From NCBI GenBank assembly GCA_014607495.2, contig CP053167.1, positions 11,656,001 to 11,720,000 of the forward strand: 64,000 nt of DNA, written 5' to 3'. Shown piece by piece: positions 37,075-47,700 of the stretch. The notes beneath the pieces were generated by a model. The model was not told the origin of the DNA. It worked only from the letters and a program-made list of their open reading frames with translations, and made no database searches. Within the stretch, counting starts at the first letter, position 1; every line of letters starts with the position of its first letter. Position numbers and translations under genes: made by a program. The DNA comes from Carposina sasakii. Lineage: Eukaryota > Arthropoda > Insecta > Lepidoptera > Carposinidae.

Positions 37075-38675
37075 ATGTATAGCTTTCTAAATCAAGATCC
37101 ATCTGATTATGCTGATCAACATACAAGAGGTCTATGTACTACCCCTAGCTATCAGACTTGTACACTTGTAGATTATAATGCTAACCAGGGTATTCAGGAT
37201 ACCTCATTCGTAGCGCCAAAGGAGGAATCATCAGGAAAACAAGTGACAAATGTAAATCCTACAGACATCCGAACACAGAATGCTGTGGGTAAGGTTAATG
37301 TGTCCAATAAAACTAGTAAAAAATCAAAAAAACCTGCAAATACGTCAAATATCGACACATCTAGTTTTAGTATAGAAGAGAGACTTGTAGCTGCTGTGTG
37401 GGTCCATGAGAGACAACATACCAGAAGTAGCATGAGCAAAGTAAGTTTTTAATACTATGCTAGTCCTGTTATTCTAAACTGGCCATCGTTTACAAAACTT
37501 ACTGATTGTTACAGATCACACATGACTTTCACCAGAGATTTGGGAAGGATGCACCTGCTAGAAACACTTTGCTGGCTTGGGAAAAGAAATTGTTCACCAC
37601 AGGAAGTGTATTTGATGCTCCCAGAACTGGCAGGCCAGTTATACGGTAAATATTAATGCTGTTGCTGGCAGTTGATAATTTAAATAGTGAAGAGGTGAAG
37701 CTTGTGCCAGGCTTTTAATATGTAATAAAAAATGAATGTGGACCAAGCAAGGAAGGTGTTTTTGGAACATACTAAATGGATATCTGAAGTCTGCCTATGG
37801 GACATGGGTGTGAGTTTGCTACTTTTGTTAGGGACCACCAGACTTACATAACTCACTGTGACAGTGTAGTGTAATTCCAGAGTTAAATACAGAATATAAC
37901 TTTGTTCCAGCACAAGTCGTGTGTCAGATGTAGCTGCATCATTGCAGAGTGCTCCATCCTTGTCACTCCGCGCGCGCGCTGCCGCCTTGCGTCTCTCTCG
38001 CTCTACATTACATAATATACTCAAAGGAGAGCTGGCCAACATGCAAACTGATGCTGCAACTGCATCAAAGAAAAGTAAGTCAGTTTTGAACAAATAATGA
38101 TACATAAGAAATTAAGCTCCAATTTTACCTAGATAGTTAGCTTTGGGCATTTTTTAACAAATATCAATGATACATAAGATCTTCTTCAGCCTATTGCAGT
38201 CTACTGCTGGACGTAGGCCTTTTCCAGGGCATACCACAGGAGGGTTTTTTCCCATAGTCACCACACTGGGCAGGAGAGGTGGTGATCTGCAATTTTAGCT
38301 AGTTAGCATTTTCTGGACTTCGCCTCTATAAGTGAGGGCATTGTATGTGTTTTATCTTACCTGTCTACTCCAAGCAAACCAGACTTTCCCAAATGAAACT
38401 AACAGCTGGACAGTACTAGCTTCAGACAGACTGCATTAGAAAAATCTAGAGGATTCTTTGCGGAAAGCTGAGGACCTAAATACTATCTGACAATAAAGGC
38501 TTTATTATACCCACTTGCACAATGTTTCAATTAATTTTATATTATTAACTATTAACCTATTTACTGTTTTCATTGTATTACAGGTAAAAAAGGTGTGAAA
38601 ATTAAGCAGAACCAGAAGAAAGCACAATCCCCACCCCCAACTGCAGACAATGGACCATACAGCCTTTACTCATGA
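37075..38675 (+). CDS. Transposase-type double helix-turn-helix protein without catalytic domain
   Basis: Four exons in consistent phase: 37075-37440, 37515-37645, 37911-38074, 38584-38675 (753 nt, 250 residues). The first ~95 residues are polar and low in hydrophobics. From about residue 103 comes a helix-turn-helix region (SIEERLVAAVWVHERQHTRS through NTLLAWEKKLFTTGSVFDAP and RTGRP), the arrangement of the DUF4817/paired-like N-terminal module of mariner-type transposases and of proteins derived from them. A second HTH-like segment (VSDVAASLQ, then LRLSRSTLHNILKGEL) resembles the second half of that bipartite module. A short basic, lysine-rich tail ends SLYS. There is no DDE/D catalytic core, and a spliced, intact frame indicates a host gene, not a transposon. 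DNA binding is inferred; the target is unknown. An AATAAA is present near 39103. Confidence 0.85.
38180..38310 (+). repeat. Lepidopteran dispersed repeat with 'ctgctggacgtaggcct'
   Basis: Contains cagcctattgcagtctactg, ctgctggacgtaggcctttt and cacactgggcagg. It lies in the last intron of the HTH gene. Confidence 0.65.
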
Positions 38676-39492
38676 CCACACTAGGTTCTGGAGTATTGAG
38701 GATAATAGTTGAAATGTGTTGCTACATTTGTTGGCTGTTTTACCTTTGATGTAAGATACTGGGGACTACATGTTTTAGCTGTAAAGCTGAGAACAACATA
38801 AGACTTAAATATTTCATAAGAGAACACTTTGTGAAGTGAAAAGTGCCATGTGATCTGAATTGTAGTGTGGTGACACTCTCCCACTCTTAAACATGTATTA
38901 GTATAAGTTATGTAAAATATGAGACAATATAGACTCAGCCTCTGAACTGACAACACGCTTTTATTGCCTCCTTTACATGGCGACCCTGCCAGACCGGCCT
39001 GTCTGTGCGACTTCATGGACAAGCCGGGGGGCAAATAAATAAAATTTAATAAGAATAATAAATTGGACCTCAAACATGTGTTAAGTGTGAAATAACATGG
39101 ACAATAAAAATAATAAGTGTAATTTTAACAATTAAATAACAATATAAACTAAATACCTAAGAAGATATACTATTAATGACCTGCATAAATATAATAAGTA
39201 CTTAAACTAAACAGAATAATCAATTAAACTAAATAAAATTACGTAAGTGAAAATAAAAGACTGTTCTAATGCTTGGTGCCGGGAGAAGTTCGTGTCTGAT
39301 ATGGTGCTGCCAGGAGAAGAAATTTCCCAAATGGTGAAGAAAAGAAGAAGTACTATTAATGGTTTTTCTGAAGTGAAGTGTTTTTTTATATAAAAAATTA
39401 CTGACAATTTTATATTGTTGTAATTATGTTTAGTTTTTTTTAAAGAAATATTGCCTCCTTTACAGAATTGAGTTTGGGTCACCAGTCAGTGG

Positions 39493-40218
39493 TATAGTCA
39501 GCATCAAAAGTCGATGAACACATTCAGATTTTCAAAATCACTGACCACTATAATAAGACAGAAATCGTTTAATAAGATGGGCGCCAGCATTGAATGAACA
39601 TCATTAAAGTTCAAAATTAACTGAACACTACTCGTCAAAAGTAACTGAACACCATTTTGTCAAAAGTTGCTGATCGTTATAATTTCCAAAAACATTAACA
39701 TCCAGTTTATCAAAAGTCTCTGAACAGTATAAAATTCTTGTTATAGAATGTATCATGGACAGTAAAATTAAAACCTTCGTATATTGTTTATCCGACCTCC
39801 ATGGCATCAGCTGTCAAACATAAAAAAGCTTATGTCAATGTTATACTCTTTGAACTGAACATCAAATCGATTGTTAATGTCAAAATGAAATACCTTACAT
39901 ATACAATCTTTCTTTCTTGTCATATTTCGTAGTAAAGAAAGAGAAAACATTTCATTTTGTTTAGGGATTTTTGAAATAAAAGATGGTATGCTATTTTTGT
40001 CATAAATTTGTTTAGATACTTTAGAGACGAAGAATGTTAAGCGTTTTTGACTATAATTTTGTTTTGCGACTTTTGAAAAGTGATGGTCACCTACTTATGG
40101 CCTTTTAAGATAATCATTCAATTCTGGCGCCTATCTTGTTAAGCTATTTATGTGTTATTATAGTGTTCAGTGATTTTGAAAATCTGAATGTGTTCAGCGA
40201 CTTTTGATGCTGACTGTA
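39493..40218. mobile_element. Tc1/mariner-like MITE with ~70-bp TIRs
   Basis: The terminal blocks agtcagcatcaaaagtcg and cgacttttgatgctgact are inverted and flanked by TA. The inner arms extend through cacattcagattttcaaaat. The interior repeats the motif 'caaaagt..ctgaac' several times at ~50-60 base spacing. No transposase frame. Confidence 0.8.
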
Positions 40219-40450
40219 CCATATAACTTTAATGTTATTTAAGGACCTACTGTAGAAGTACAATATATTGTTATTATTTCAAGATCAGGCCAAAAATAGG
40301 ATAAAGGAGTAAGTAAAATAATATTTTATGGTAAATAATAGAAATACATTGCTTTTTATATGTTTATTTTTAATAAACAACGTAATTAATTTATATACAA
40401 GACATAATTGATTTCCTTTTAATTCTGGGTAAACAAACAAGATTATACTT

Positions 40451-40533
40451 CCCTTGATTACGTAAAAGCCATAGCAAAGATTATCGCAATCGCGCGGCTT
40501 CGGCTTTGCTATGGCTTTTACGTAATCAGGGGC
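40451..40533. mobile_element. CCCCCTGATTACG palindromic MITE (copy 2, 83 bp)
   Basis: Left end cccttgattacgtaaaagcc and right end ggcttttacgtaatcagggg, with inner gcgcggcttcggctttg. Nearly all of it is inverted repeat. Confidence 0.8.
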
Positions 40534-40690
40534 CTGGGTTCTTAGATGTGTTTACCCACAACAACACTCTCCATTTTACTTAAGCATCAACATAAATAGT
40601 ATGACTAAAATAGACATATAACATCAATATTCTTTAAAAACAACCTACTTTTAATATAAAAAAATTGTCTACCCAAGGAGTAATACAGAA

Positions 40691-41011
40691 TCTATACATA
40701 TAATAAAAATGTAACGGATCGCTGTCTATGCATGGAAGATATATAAGAAAAAATACCTTTATCAACGCAATAGTACCCAAAACAATAATTTTTGGAATTT
40801 ATGTCTGTTTGTCGGTATGTCTGTGCGTTTGTGCACGCTAATCTCAGAAACGGCTGAACCGATTTCGATTTAGTTTTCAGGAATATATTGTGACAGGTCC
40901 CACTTAACATAAAGGCTACTTTTTATCCCGGGAAAATGTAATTATCCCGGATAATTTCGATATATTTTTTTTTCTGTAGTCGACGCGGACGGAGTCGCGG
41001 GCGTCCACTAG
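40691..41011 (+). mobile_element. Non-autonomous Helitron-like element
   Basis: 5' terminus TCTATACATATAATAAAA and 3' terminus CTAG at 41008-41011. A stem (ggacg at 40987-40991 with cgtcc at 41002-41006) lies just before the end. The element sits between A and T. All are Helitron hallmarks. It has relatives at 25355 and 45360. Confidence 0.85.
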
Positions 41012-41735
41012 TTATTAATACATATCATATAGTATGTACTTAAATTCAGTAACTAGTGAGCAAGTACAATAATTTTAATTATTTATATTGAGTAAATATT
41101 GTCTTCTAGATTTTGTGTATGCCTATTGCCTATTTTTTCTATAAATATATATGAGACTAACTAAGATTATATTGTTATACACAGTGTATTTAATGTTGGT
41201 ATTTTCATGATAAGCATCAAAACATAAAAAATAGAGCAGTACACAAGGTATCAAATTGAAATAAAAAAATTACACTCTAAAGGTGAAGCTTAGCTTAGTA
41301 TCAGTACATATAATAATTATTAATTAGTGTTTCGTCCACAATAGGGCAAAGAAGGAATATTATGAAGGAACATTTAAAAAGATTCAATAACTAGAGACAC
41401 CTAGAATAACATGAACTTTCCTCTAAGCCTTGGCGGCCGTGAATGCCTTAAAACGTTAGACAAGCCGGCTTTAATCGTAAACTAGTTCGCGAGTGCCATT
41501 ACACATTCGCTGTCGGCAGATTTTCTAAGGATGCCGACATCAGGTCAACGCCTGGAGCCAGGACCTAAATAAGCGTCAGCGGAACCTCTAGAAGACGTAA
41601 ATGTGTAGTCGCCGGCACTGAATGTGTTAAACGTTAAGCTTGGCTTTAATCGTAATCCCCACGCTGGTCAGGCGGCGTGGGACTGCCGCCCAGTCTCGGG
41701 AAGCGCCACGCTCGCGCGGGCGCCTCCTCGTACCC

Positions 41736-44700
41736 TCATTCCTCGAAGCCGTCGTCGCTGGAGTCCGAGCGCGCGAGGCGGTCCGAAAGGTCCGAGTCCG
41801 GCGCGTCCGGCAGCGGCGGCGTCGGGGGCCCGACTGACGGCAGCTGCCACGTCTCGGCCGGCACCTGCGGCGTCACCTGCTGCCGGCTCAGCGCGAAGAA
41901 ATGTTGCGGGCGGAGGCCGGGCTTCAGTGCGTCGAACCTGGGGGAGACCACACGGAGGTTGTAGGGGAGAATGGGACCGGAAGACCCTTTACTTACCTAA
42001 AGTATAAAAGGGTGGGTATATACATGCTTTATGCGTCTCAGGCGATTAAGGGTGTCCGGGAGGTGGGCAGCAGCGCCTCCCGTGTTGACAAAATACAAAT
42101 TGCGGTCACCGGCGTGGTGACCACGGGCAAAACCCCCCTGTGGCAGTAGCCTTGTGGCGTGCCCTGGGAGAGGCCTACGTCCAGCAGTGGACTGCAATAG
42201 GCTGATGATGATGATGCGTCTCAGTAGGTATTCGAGTAGTACACGCTGGGGAAGAAGGCAGGAGTGAATAATTTTACAGAAGCAAATATTGGTCCTTTCA
42301 CGCGTACCCCGGGTACCACGAGTAGGCGGCGGTACCCTACCTCCAGCCGACGTGCGCGGCGCACGCGGCGCAGGCGGCGGCGCTCCACGCGTACCCCGGG
42401 TACCACGAGTAGGCGGCGGTACCCTACCTCCAGCCGACGTGCGCGGCGCACGCGGCGCAGGCGGCGGCGCTCCACGCGTACCCCGGGTACCACGAGTAGG
42501 CGGCGGTACCCTACCTCCAGCCGACGTGCGCGGCGCACGCGGCGCAGGCGGCGGCGCTCCACGCGTACCCCGGGTACCACGAGTAGGCGGCGGTACCCTA
42601 CCTCCAGCCGACGTGCGCGGCGCACGCGGCGCAGGCGGCGGCGCTCCACGCGTACCCCGGGTACCACGAGTAGGCGGCGGTACCCTACCTCCAGCCGACG
42701 TGCGCGGCGCACGCGGCGCAGGCGGCGGCGCTCCACGCGTACCCCGGGTACCACGAGTAGGCGGCGGTACCCTACCTCCAGCCGACGTGCGCGGCGCACG
42801 CGGCGCAGGCGGCGGCGCTCCACGCGTACCCCGGGTACCACGAGTAGGCGGCGGTACCCTACCTCCAGCCGACGTGCGCGGCGCACGCGGCGCAGGCGGC
42901 GGCGCTCCACGCGTACCCCGGGTACCACGAGTAGGCGGCGGTACCCTACCTCCAGCCGACGTGCGCGGCGCACGCGGCGCAGGCGGCGGCGCTCCACGCG
43001 TACCCCGGGTACCACGAGTAGGCGGCGGTACCCTACCTCCAGCCGACGTGCGCGGCGCACGCGGCGCAGGCGGCGGCGCTCCACGCGTACCCCGGGTACC
43101 ACGAGTAGGCGGCGGTACCCTACCTCCAGCCGACGTGCGCGGCGCACGCGGCGCAGGCGGCGGCGCTCCACGCGTACCCCGGGTACCACGAGTAGGCGGC
43201 GGTACCCTACCTCCAGCCGACGTGCGCGGCGCACGCGGCGCAGGCGGCGGCGCTCCACGCGTACCCCGGGTACCACGAGTAGGCGGCGGTACCCTACCTC
43301 CAGCCGACGTGCGCGGCGCACGCGGCGCAGGCGGCGGCGCTCCACGCGTACCCCGGGTACCACGAGTAGGCGGCGGTACCCTCGCCGACCCTCGCCACGC
43401 GCACGCAGCGCCGCACCGTCACCACGTCGTGCATGTAGCCGTCTGCGGAGACATTAGATGGTCAACTAGATCTGACGGTTTTTTAAATTTGTTTTATCCC
43501 AAGGGAAAGGTAAAAGAAACTGGGTTCATGCAGCCGTAGTCTTTAATAGTATGATTTCTTTGTTTGTAATGGATGAATAACAAAAAAGATGATGAAAACG
43601 CCAACAAAATCCTAAAATCTTGTTTCCTCGTTTTATATCGTCATTGGCCGTACGCAAACCGCGTGATGCCATACAGGATGATTTTTGGTCGTCAACTAAC
43701 CCGAAAACTACGGAATCTTTTCATCATCACGATCATTTTTCTCCATGGAAGCATACCTGGGAAGTCTCTGGTTCCCAAGATATTAGGGTCCAAAGTTGAG
43801 TAAATAGACTGCGTTTTTCTGCATAAATGCAGATAGACGCGCGTAGCAAGATTTTTTCACAACAAATAATCAATATCTGTCTATGATAAAACTAGCATAT
43901 GCACTGGACACTATAAATTTCGCCCGATCAAGAAATTAAAAAAAGAATTAAAAAATTTATATCGTTTTTTGGCATAAACTTACTTTATTTGATGTATAGA
44001 GTACATACCCTTCGTTAATGGTGGCCACAAAAAAACACCCTGTATATTTAAAAAAATCCTCATAAACAATAATGAACTCACTGCTGTTGGTGTAGTGTGC
44101 ATGCACGCCTGCAGTAGACATGGCGAAGGTCTGGTCTCGTTGTGCCACCAGCGCGCGACACGAGCGGCAGCACAGCGGCAGGTCCTGCGCACAGGGAGTC
44201 ATCAGCGAGGATGTGGGGACTCGAGAACCCGATCCCTGATTCCGTAACTTACAGAAGCAGAGATTACAATGCGAGAATATGTGCGTGCGCGAGACGAGCG
44301 CTCGGCGTCGCCCCGCGCCTCGACCAAGCACACACATTCCCTATTTTTGCTGTCGCATTGCTATAGCCTGCTACTGCAATCGAGGCCGTAATGATGTTTT
44401 ATTCTTTACTAGCGGCCGCCCGCGTGAGAGTGCATTACTCCCGTGCGAAGCCGGGGCGGGTTCCTAGTTATACATTATAAACCTTCCTTATGAATCACTC
44501 TATCTATTAAAAAAACCGCATCAAAATCCATTCCCTAGTTTGAAAGATCTAAGCAGACATAGGGACAGACAGCAGAAAGCGACTTTGTGTTATAATATGT
44601 AGTTATTGCACACAAAACAACAAAATTAATACAGAGAAATTTACAATAGAAATGCATACAAAATCGTACTTATCCCTGCAAGAGATTTCTTCCAGCATAC

Positions 44701-47700
44701 CAGATAACAATGTAAGACTGGTCTTCATTTTATTTAAGGATGTTTTTTCTGCCACCGTTTACAAGAAGTACCTAGGCAGGCACACCTTGTCGCAGACGGC
44801 AGTACTCACCAAGTTGCGCGTGGCAAGGGCGAGGGTGAGGGCGAGGCGCAGACGGCAGCACTCACCATGTCGCGCGCGGCGAGGGCGAGGGTGAGGGCGA
44901 GGCGCAGACGGCAGCACTCACCATGTCGCGCGCGGCGAGGGCGAGGGTGAGGGCGAGGGTAAGGGCGAGGCGCAGACGGCAGCACTCACCATGTCGTGCG
45001 CGGCGAGGGCGAGGGTGAGGGCGAGGGCGAGGGTGAGGGCGAGGGTGAGGGCGAGGGTGAGGGCGAGGGCGAGGGCGAGGGTGAGGGCGAGGGTGAGGGC
45101 GAGGCGCAGACGGCAGCACTCACCATGTCGTGCGCGGCGAGGGCGAGGGTGAGGGCGAGGGCGAGGGTTAGGGTGAGGCGCAGACGGCAGCACTCACCAT
45201 GTCGCGTGTGGCGAGGGCGAGGGCGAGTCGCAGACGTCGCACGGCGCAGTCCTCACGCAGCAGACGCAGACGCGCGCGCGGCGACAGGTTCAGGTTGGCC
45301 GCCAGGAACGACAGCGCCAGCGGGTCCTCGGGCAGCGACACTGCGGACGTTTACAATCATCTATACCCACATATAATAAAAATGTTACGGATCGCCGTCT
45401 GTACATGGAAGATATACGAGAAAAATATTATAGGAGACCTTTATCAACGCAATAGAACCCAAAACGATGATTTTTGGAATTTTTGTCTATTTGTCGGTTT
45501 GTCTGTGCGTTTGTGCACGCCAATATCACCTCCGGGCGCGCGGCACTAGCGCAGGCGGGCCTACATCCGGGCGCGCGGCACTAGCGCAGGCGGGCCTACT
45601 TCCGGGCGCGCTGCTCTAGCGCAGGCGTGCCTACCTCCGGGCGCGCGGCACTAGCGCAGGCGGGCCTACCTCCGGGCTCGCGGATGAGCGCGGCGAAGCG
45701 CGAGCGCAGCGCGGGCACGGCGCGCGCGCTGTACGGCTCCGTCACGAAGGCGGGCCAGGGCGTGCGCGTCGCCTCCATGCGCAGGACTCGCGACAATGTG
45801 CTGCGGACATCGGCTACTGTAGCAAACTACTACAACTTTATGAGAGTGAGCCTAGCGCGCGCATTTCACTAAGTAAACATATCGCACTAATAATACAATA
45901 GTGTTGTAACTCAAAATACATCGAATTTGACATAACACCATATACAAACGTAAAATTTCATTTCCTACAAGTCAATAAAACCGTCGTTATAGTAATGCTA
46001 AAAACAAGTAAGAGATGGTGCTACAAGACATTGTTGATGATTAACCGACTGTCATAACCCCTCCCGCGCAATATTGCGTCATCTTTAGTTGCGACCAACA
46101 TTGAACGGGGAAGGACGCGCAGCTTCGCTTCATCGACGCATTAATTCGCATTGCAACATTATTGGTGAATCAGGTATGTAAAATTTATAGTTTTATATTG
46201 AATTAATACATTATTGTTGATTTGTAACCTAAAATGAAATTGGTATATTTCTAGTTACTACAGTATTAATGATTTACACAAGCGCGATTTTAAAAAATAT
46301 TTCTAATTACGACATTATTATTGATTAAGTTAGCAATTTTAGACTTGATACAGTTTTGTTGAATAATGCCGATTTGCCGTTTTTTTTTTTAATTTTGTTA
46401 GTATTCAAAGAATTGTCTAATTGTTATTTACAGTATTTATATCGACGAATTTGAATATGTTACAGCCAAATTAGAAAGACACTTACTAATTATGTTATTT
46501 TGATAATTTAGAGATGATACACTCTACGTGACATGCGTGCATTGTAGATATTTTACTAACTACAGTCATTTGGTCTTGTTGTCAATCCCAGTAAATCCCA
46601 GGCAATGATTATAGCCAGTAGGCACCTGCATACCGCAACTATACTATAATGGGACTGCTATTCATTATACGGACAAAGCTAAAAATCTTGGGGTTATCTT
46701 TGACAATAATCTCTCCTGGTCATTTCAGGTCAACGAGGTAAGTAGGAAGGTGCATTCTGCTTTTCATGCTCTTAAACGACTTCAGAACTTTCTCCCCTTC
46801 AAAACAAAAATCTCTCTGACCCAATCACTTCTTCTTCCCTTGCTAGACTATGCTGATGTTTGCTATCTTGATGCCAATGAGGAGGTGCTCAATAAACTGG
46901 AACGACTCCAGAATCTGGGTATCCGTTACATATATGGTTTACGCAAATATGATCACGTTTCTCAATTTCGTAAAGAGCTAAGATGGCTCCCAATCAGACT
47001 TCGCCGGAATGCGCACATTTTAACTCTTTTATTTAAAATTCTTTATGATCGATCCTCTCCCCTGTATTTACGTGAAAGATTTGAGTATCTCTTCTCAAGA
47101 GACCATCCTTTGAGGTCTAATACAGCTTCCTTACTAAAAACTCCTCGTCACAATTCAGTTGCTTTTAACTTCTCTTTCACTGTCTATGCGGTAAAGCTAT
47201 GGAACTCACTGCCTCACTCTGTGAGAGACTGTCCATCAGTTGATGTTTTTAGGAAAAGATTGAAGGTCCATTATTTATCTCTCCCATCTTCTTGATAAAT
47301 AAATAAATAAAATAAAAATAATTACATTTGATGTTATTTTTATCCTTTAGTTTGTATACTATTTATCTATGCTTATCTATGTTTATGCGTTTTATTTAAA
47401 TATTTATGTTTATGTAGTCTATTTAGATATTTTTGTTTATTTTAGGTTTATGTCTTTTCTTTTATTTAATTATTTAGTTTATTGGTCTGTTTGTGTGCAC
47501 ACATACCTACCTCTTATGTTAATTTCTCTTTCACGGTTGGTTTGCTGGAAGAAATCTCTTTTAGAGATAAGCACGCCTTTGTACATTTTCTTTGTCATAA
47601 ACTTTATTTGTGAAAACTTTACTGTGTACAATAAAGCATAATAATAATAACTAGGTAGTATTTGTTTTATTTGTAGAATCAGTATGCATCGGGGGATTCG

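Larger units (their letters stand above)
38676..41735. other. Convergent intergenic region between HTH gene and CRBN
   Basis: About 3 kb between two 3' ends. It contains 3' UTR-like AT-rich sequence with several AATAAA motifs, two copies of 'ttgcctcctttaca' (38966 and 39450) with an adjacent 'tggcgaccctgccaga' segment that could be a worn LTR-retrotransposon boundary, a Tc1-like MITE (39493), a palindromic MITE (40451) and a Helitron-like element (40691). No gene recognised. Confidence 0.6.

Noticed and set aside
38940..39480. Possible solo LTR (repeated ttgcctcctttaca and tggcgaccctgcc segment)
   Set aside because: No matching TG...CA ends or target duplication could be defined, so it is mentioned only within the intergenic description.
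42299..43376. Regular direct repeats resembling a CRISPR array
   Set aside because: There are no unique spacers: whole 87-base units are identical. The locus is eukaryotic and the unit is CRBN exon sequence.
42264..43539. Several 380-416-codon open frames rich in Arg, Pro or Val on both strands
   Set aside because: They arise because the 87-bp period is a multiple of three and the unit lacks stops in those frames. The biologically supported frame is the CRBN one, which has a stop in each copy.
44862..45193. Pro-Arg/His-Pro-rich frames across the GAGGGC/GAGGGT hexamers; possible telomere-like repeat
   Set aside because: The hexamer is not the insect telomere TTAGG. The frames are low-complexity by-products of repeated exon 7/donor sequence.
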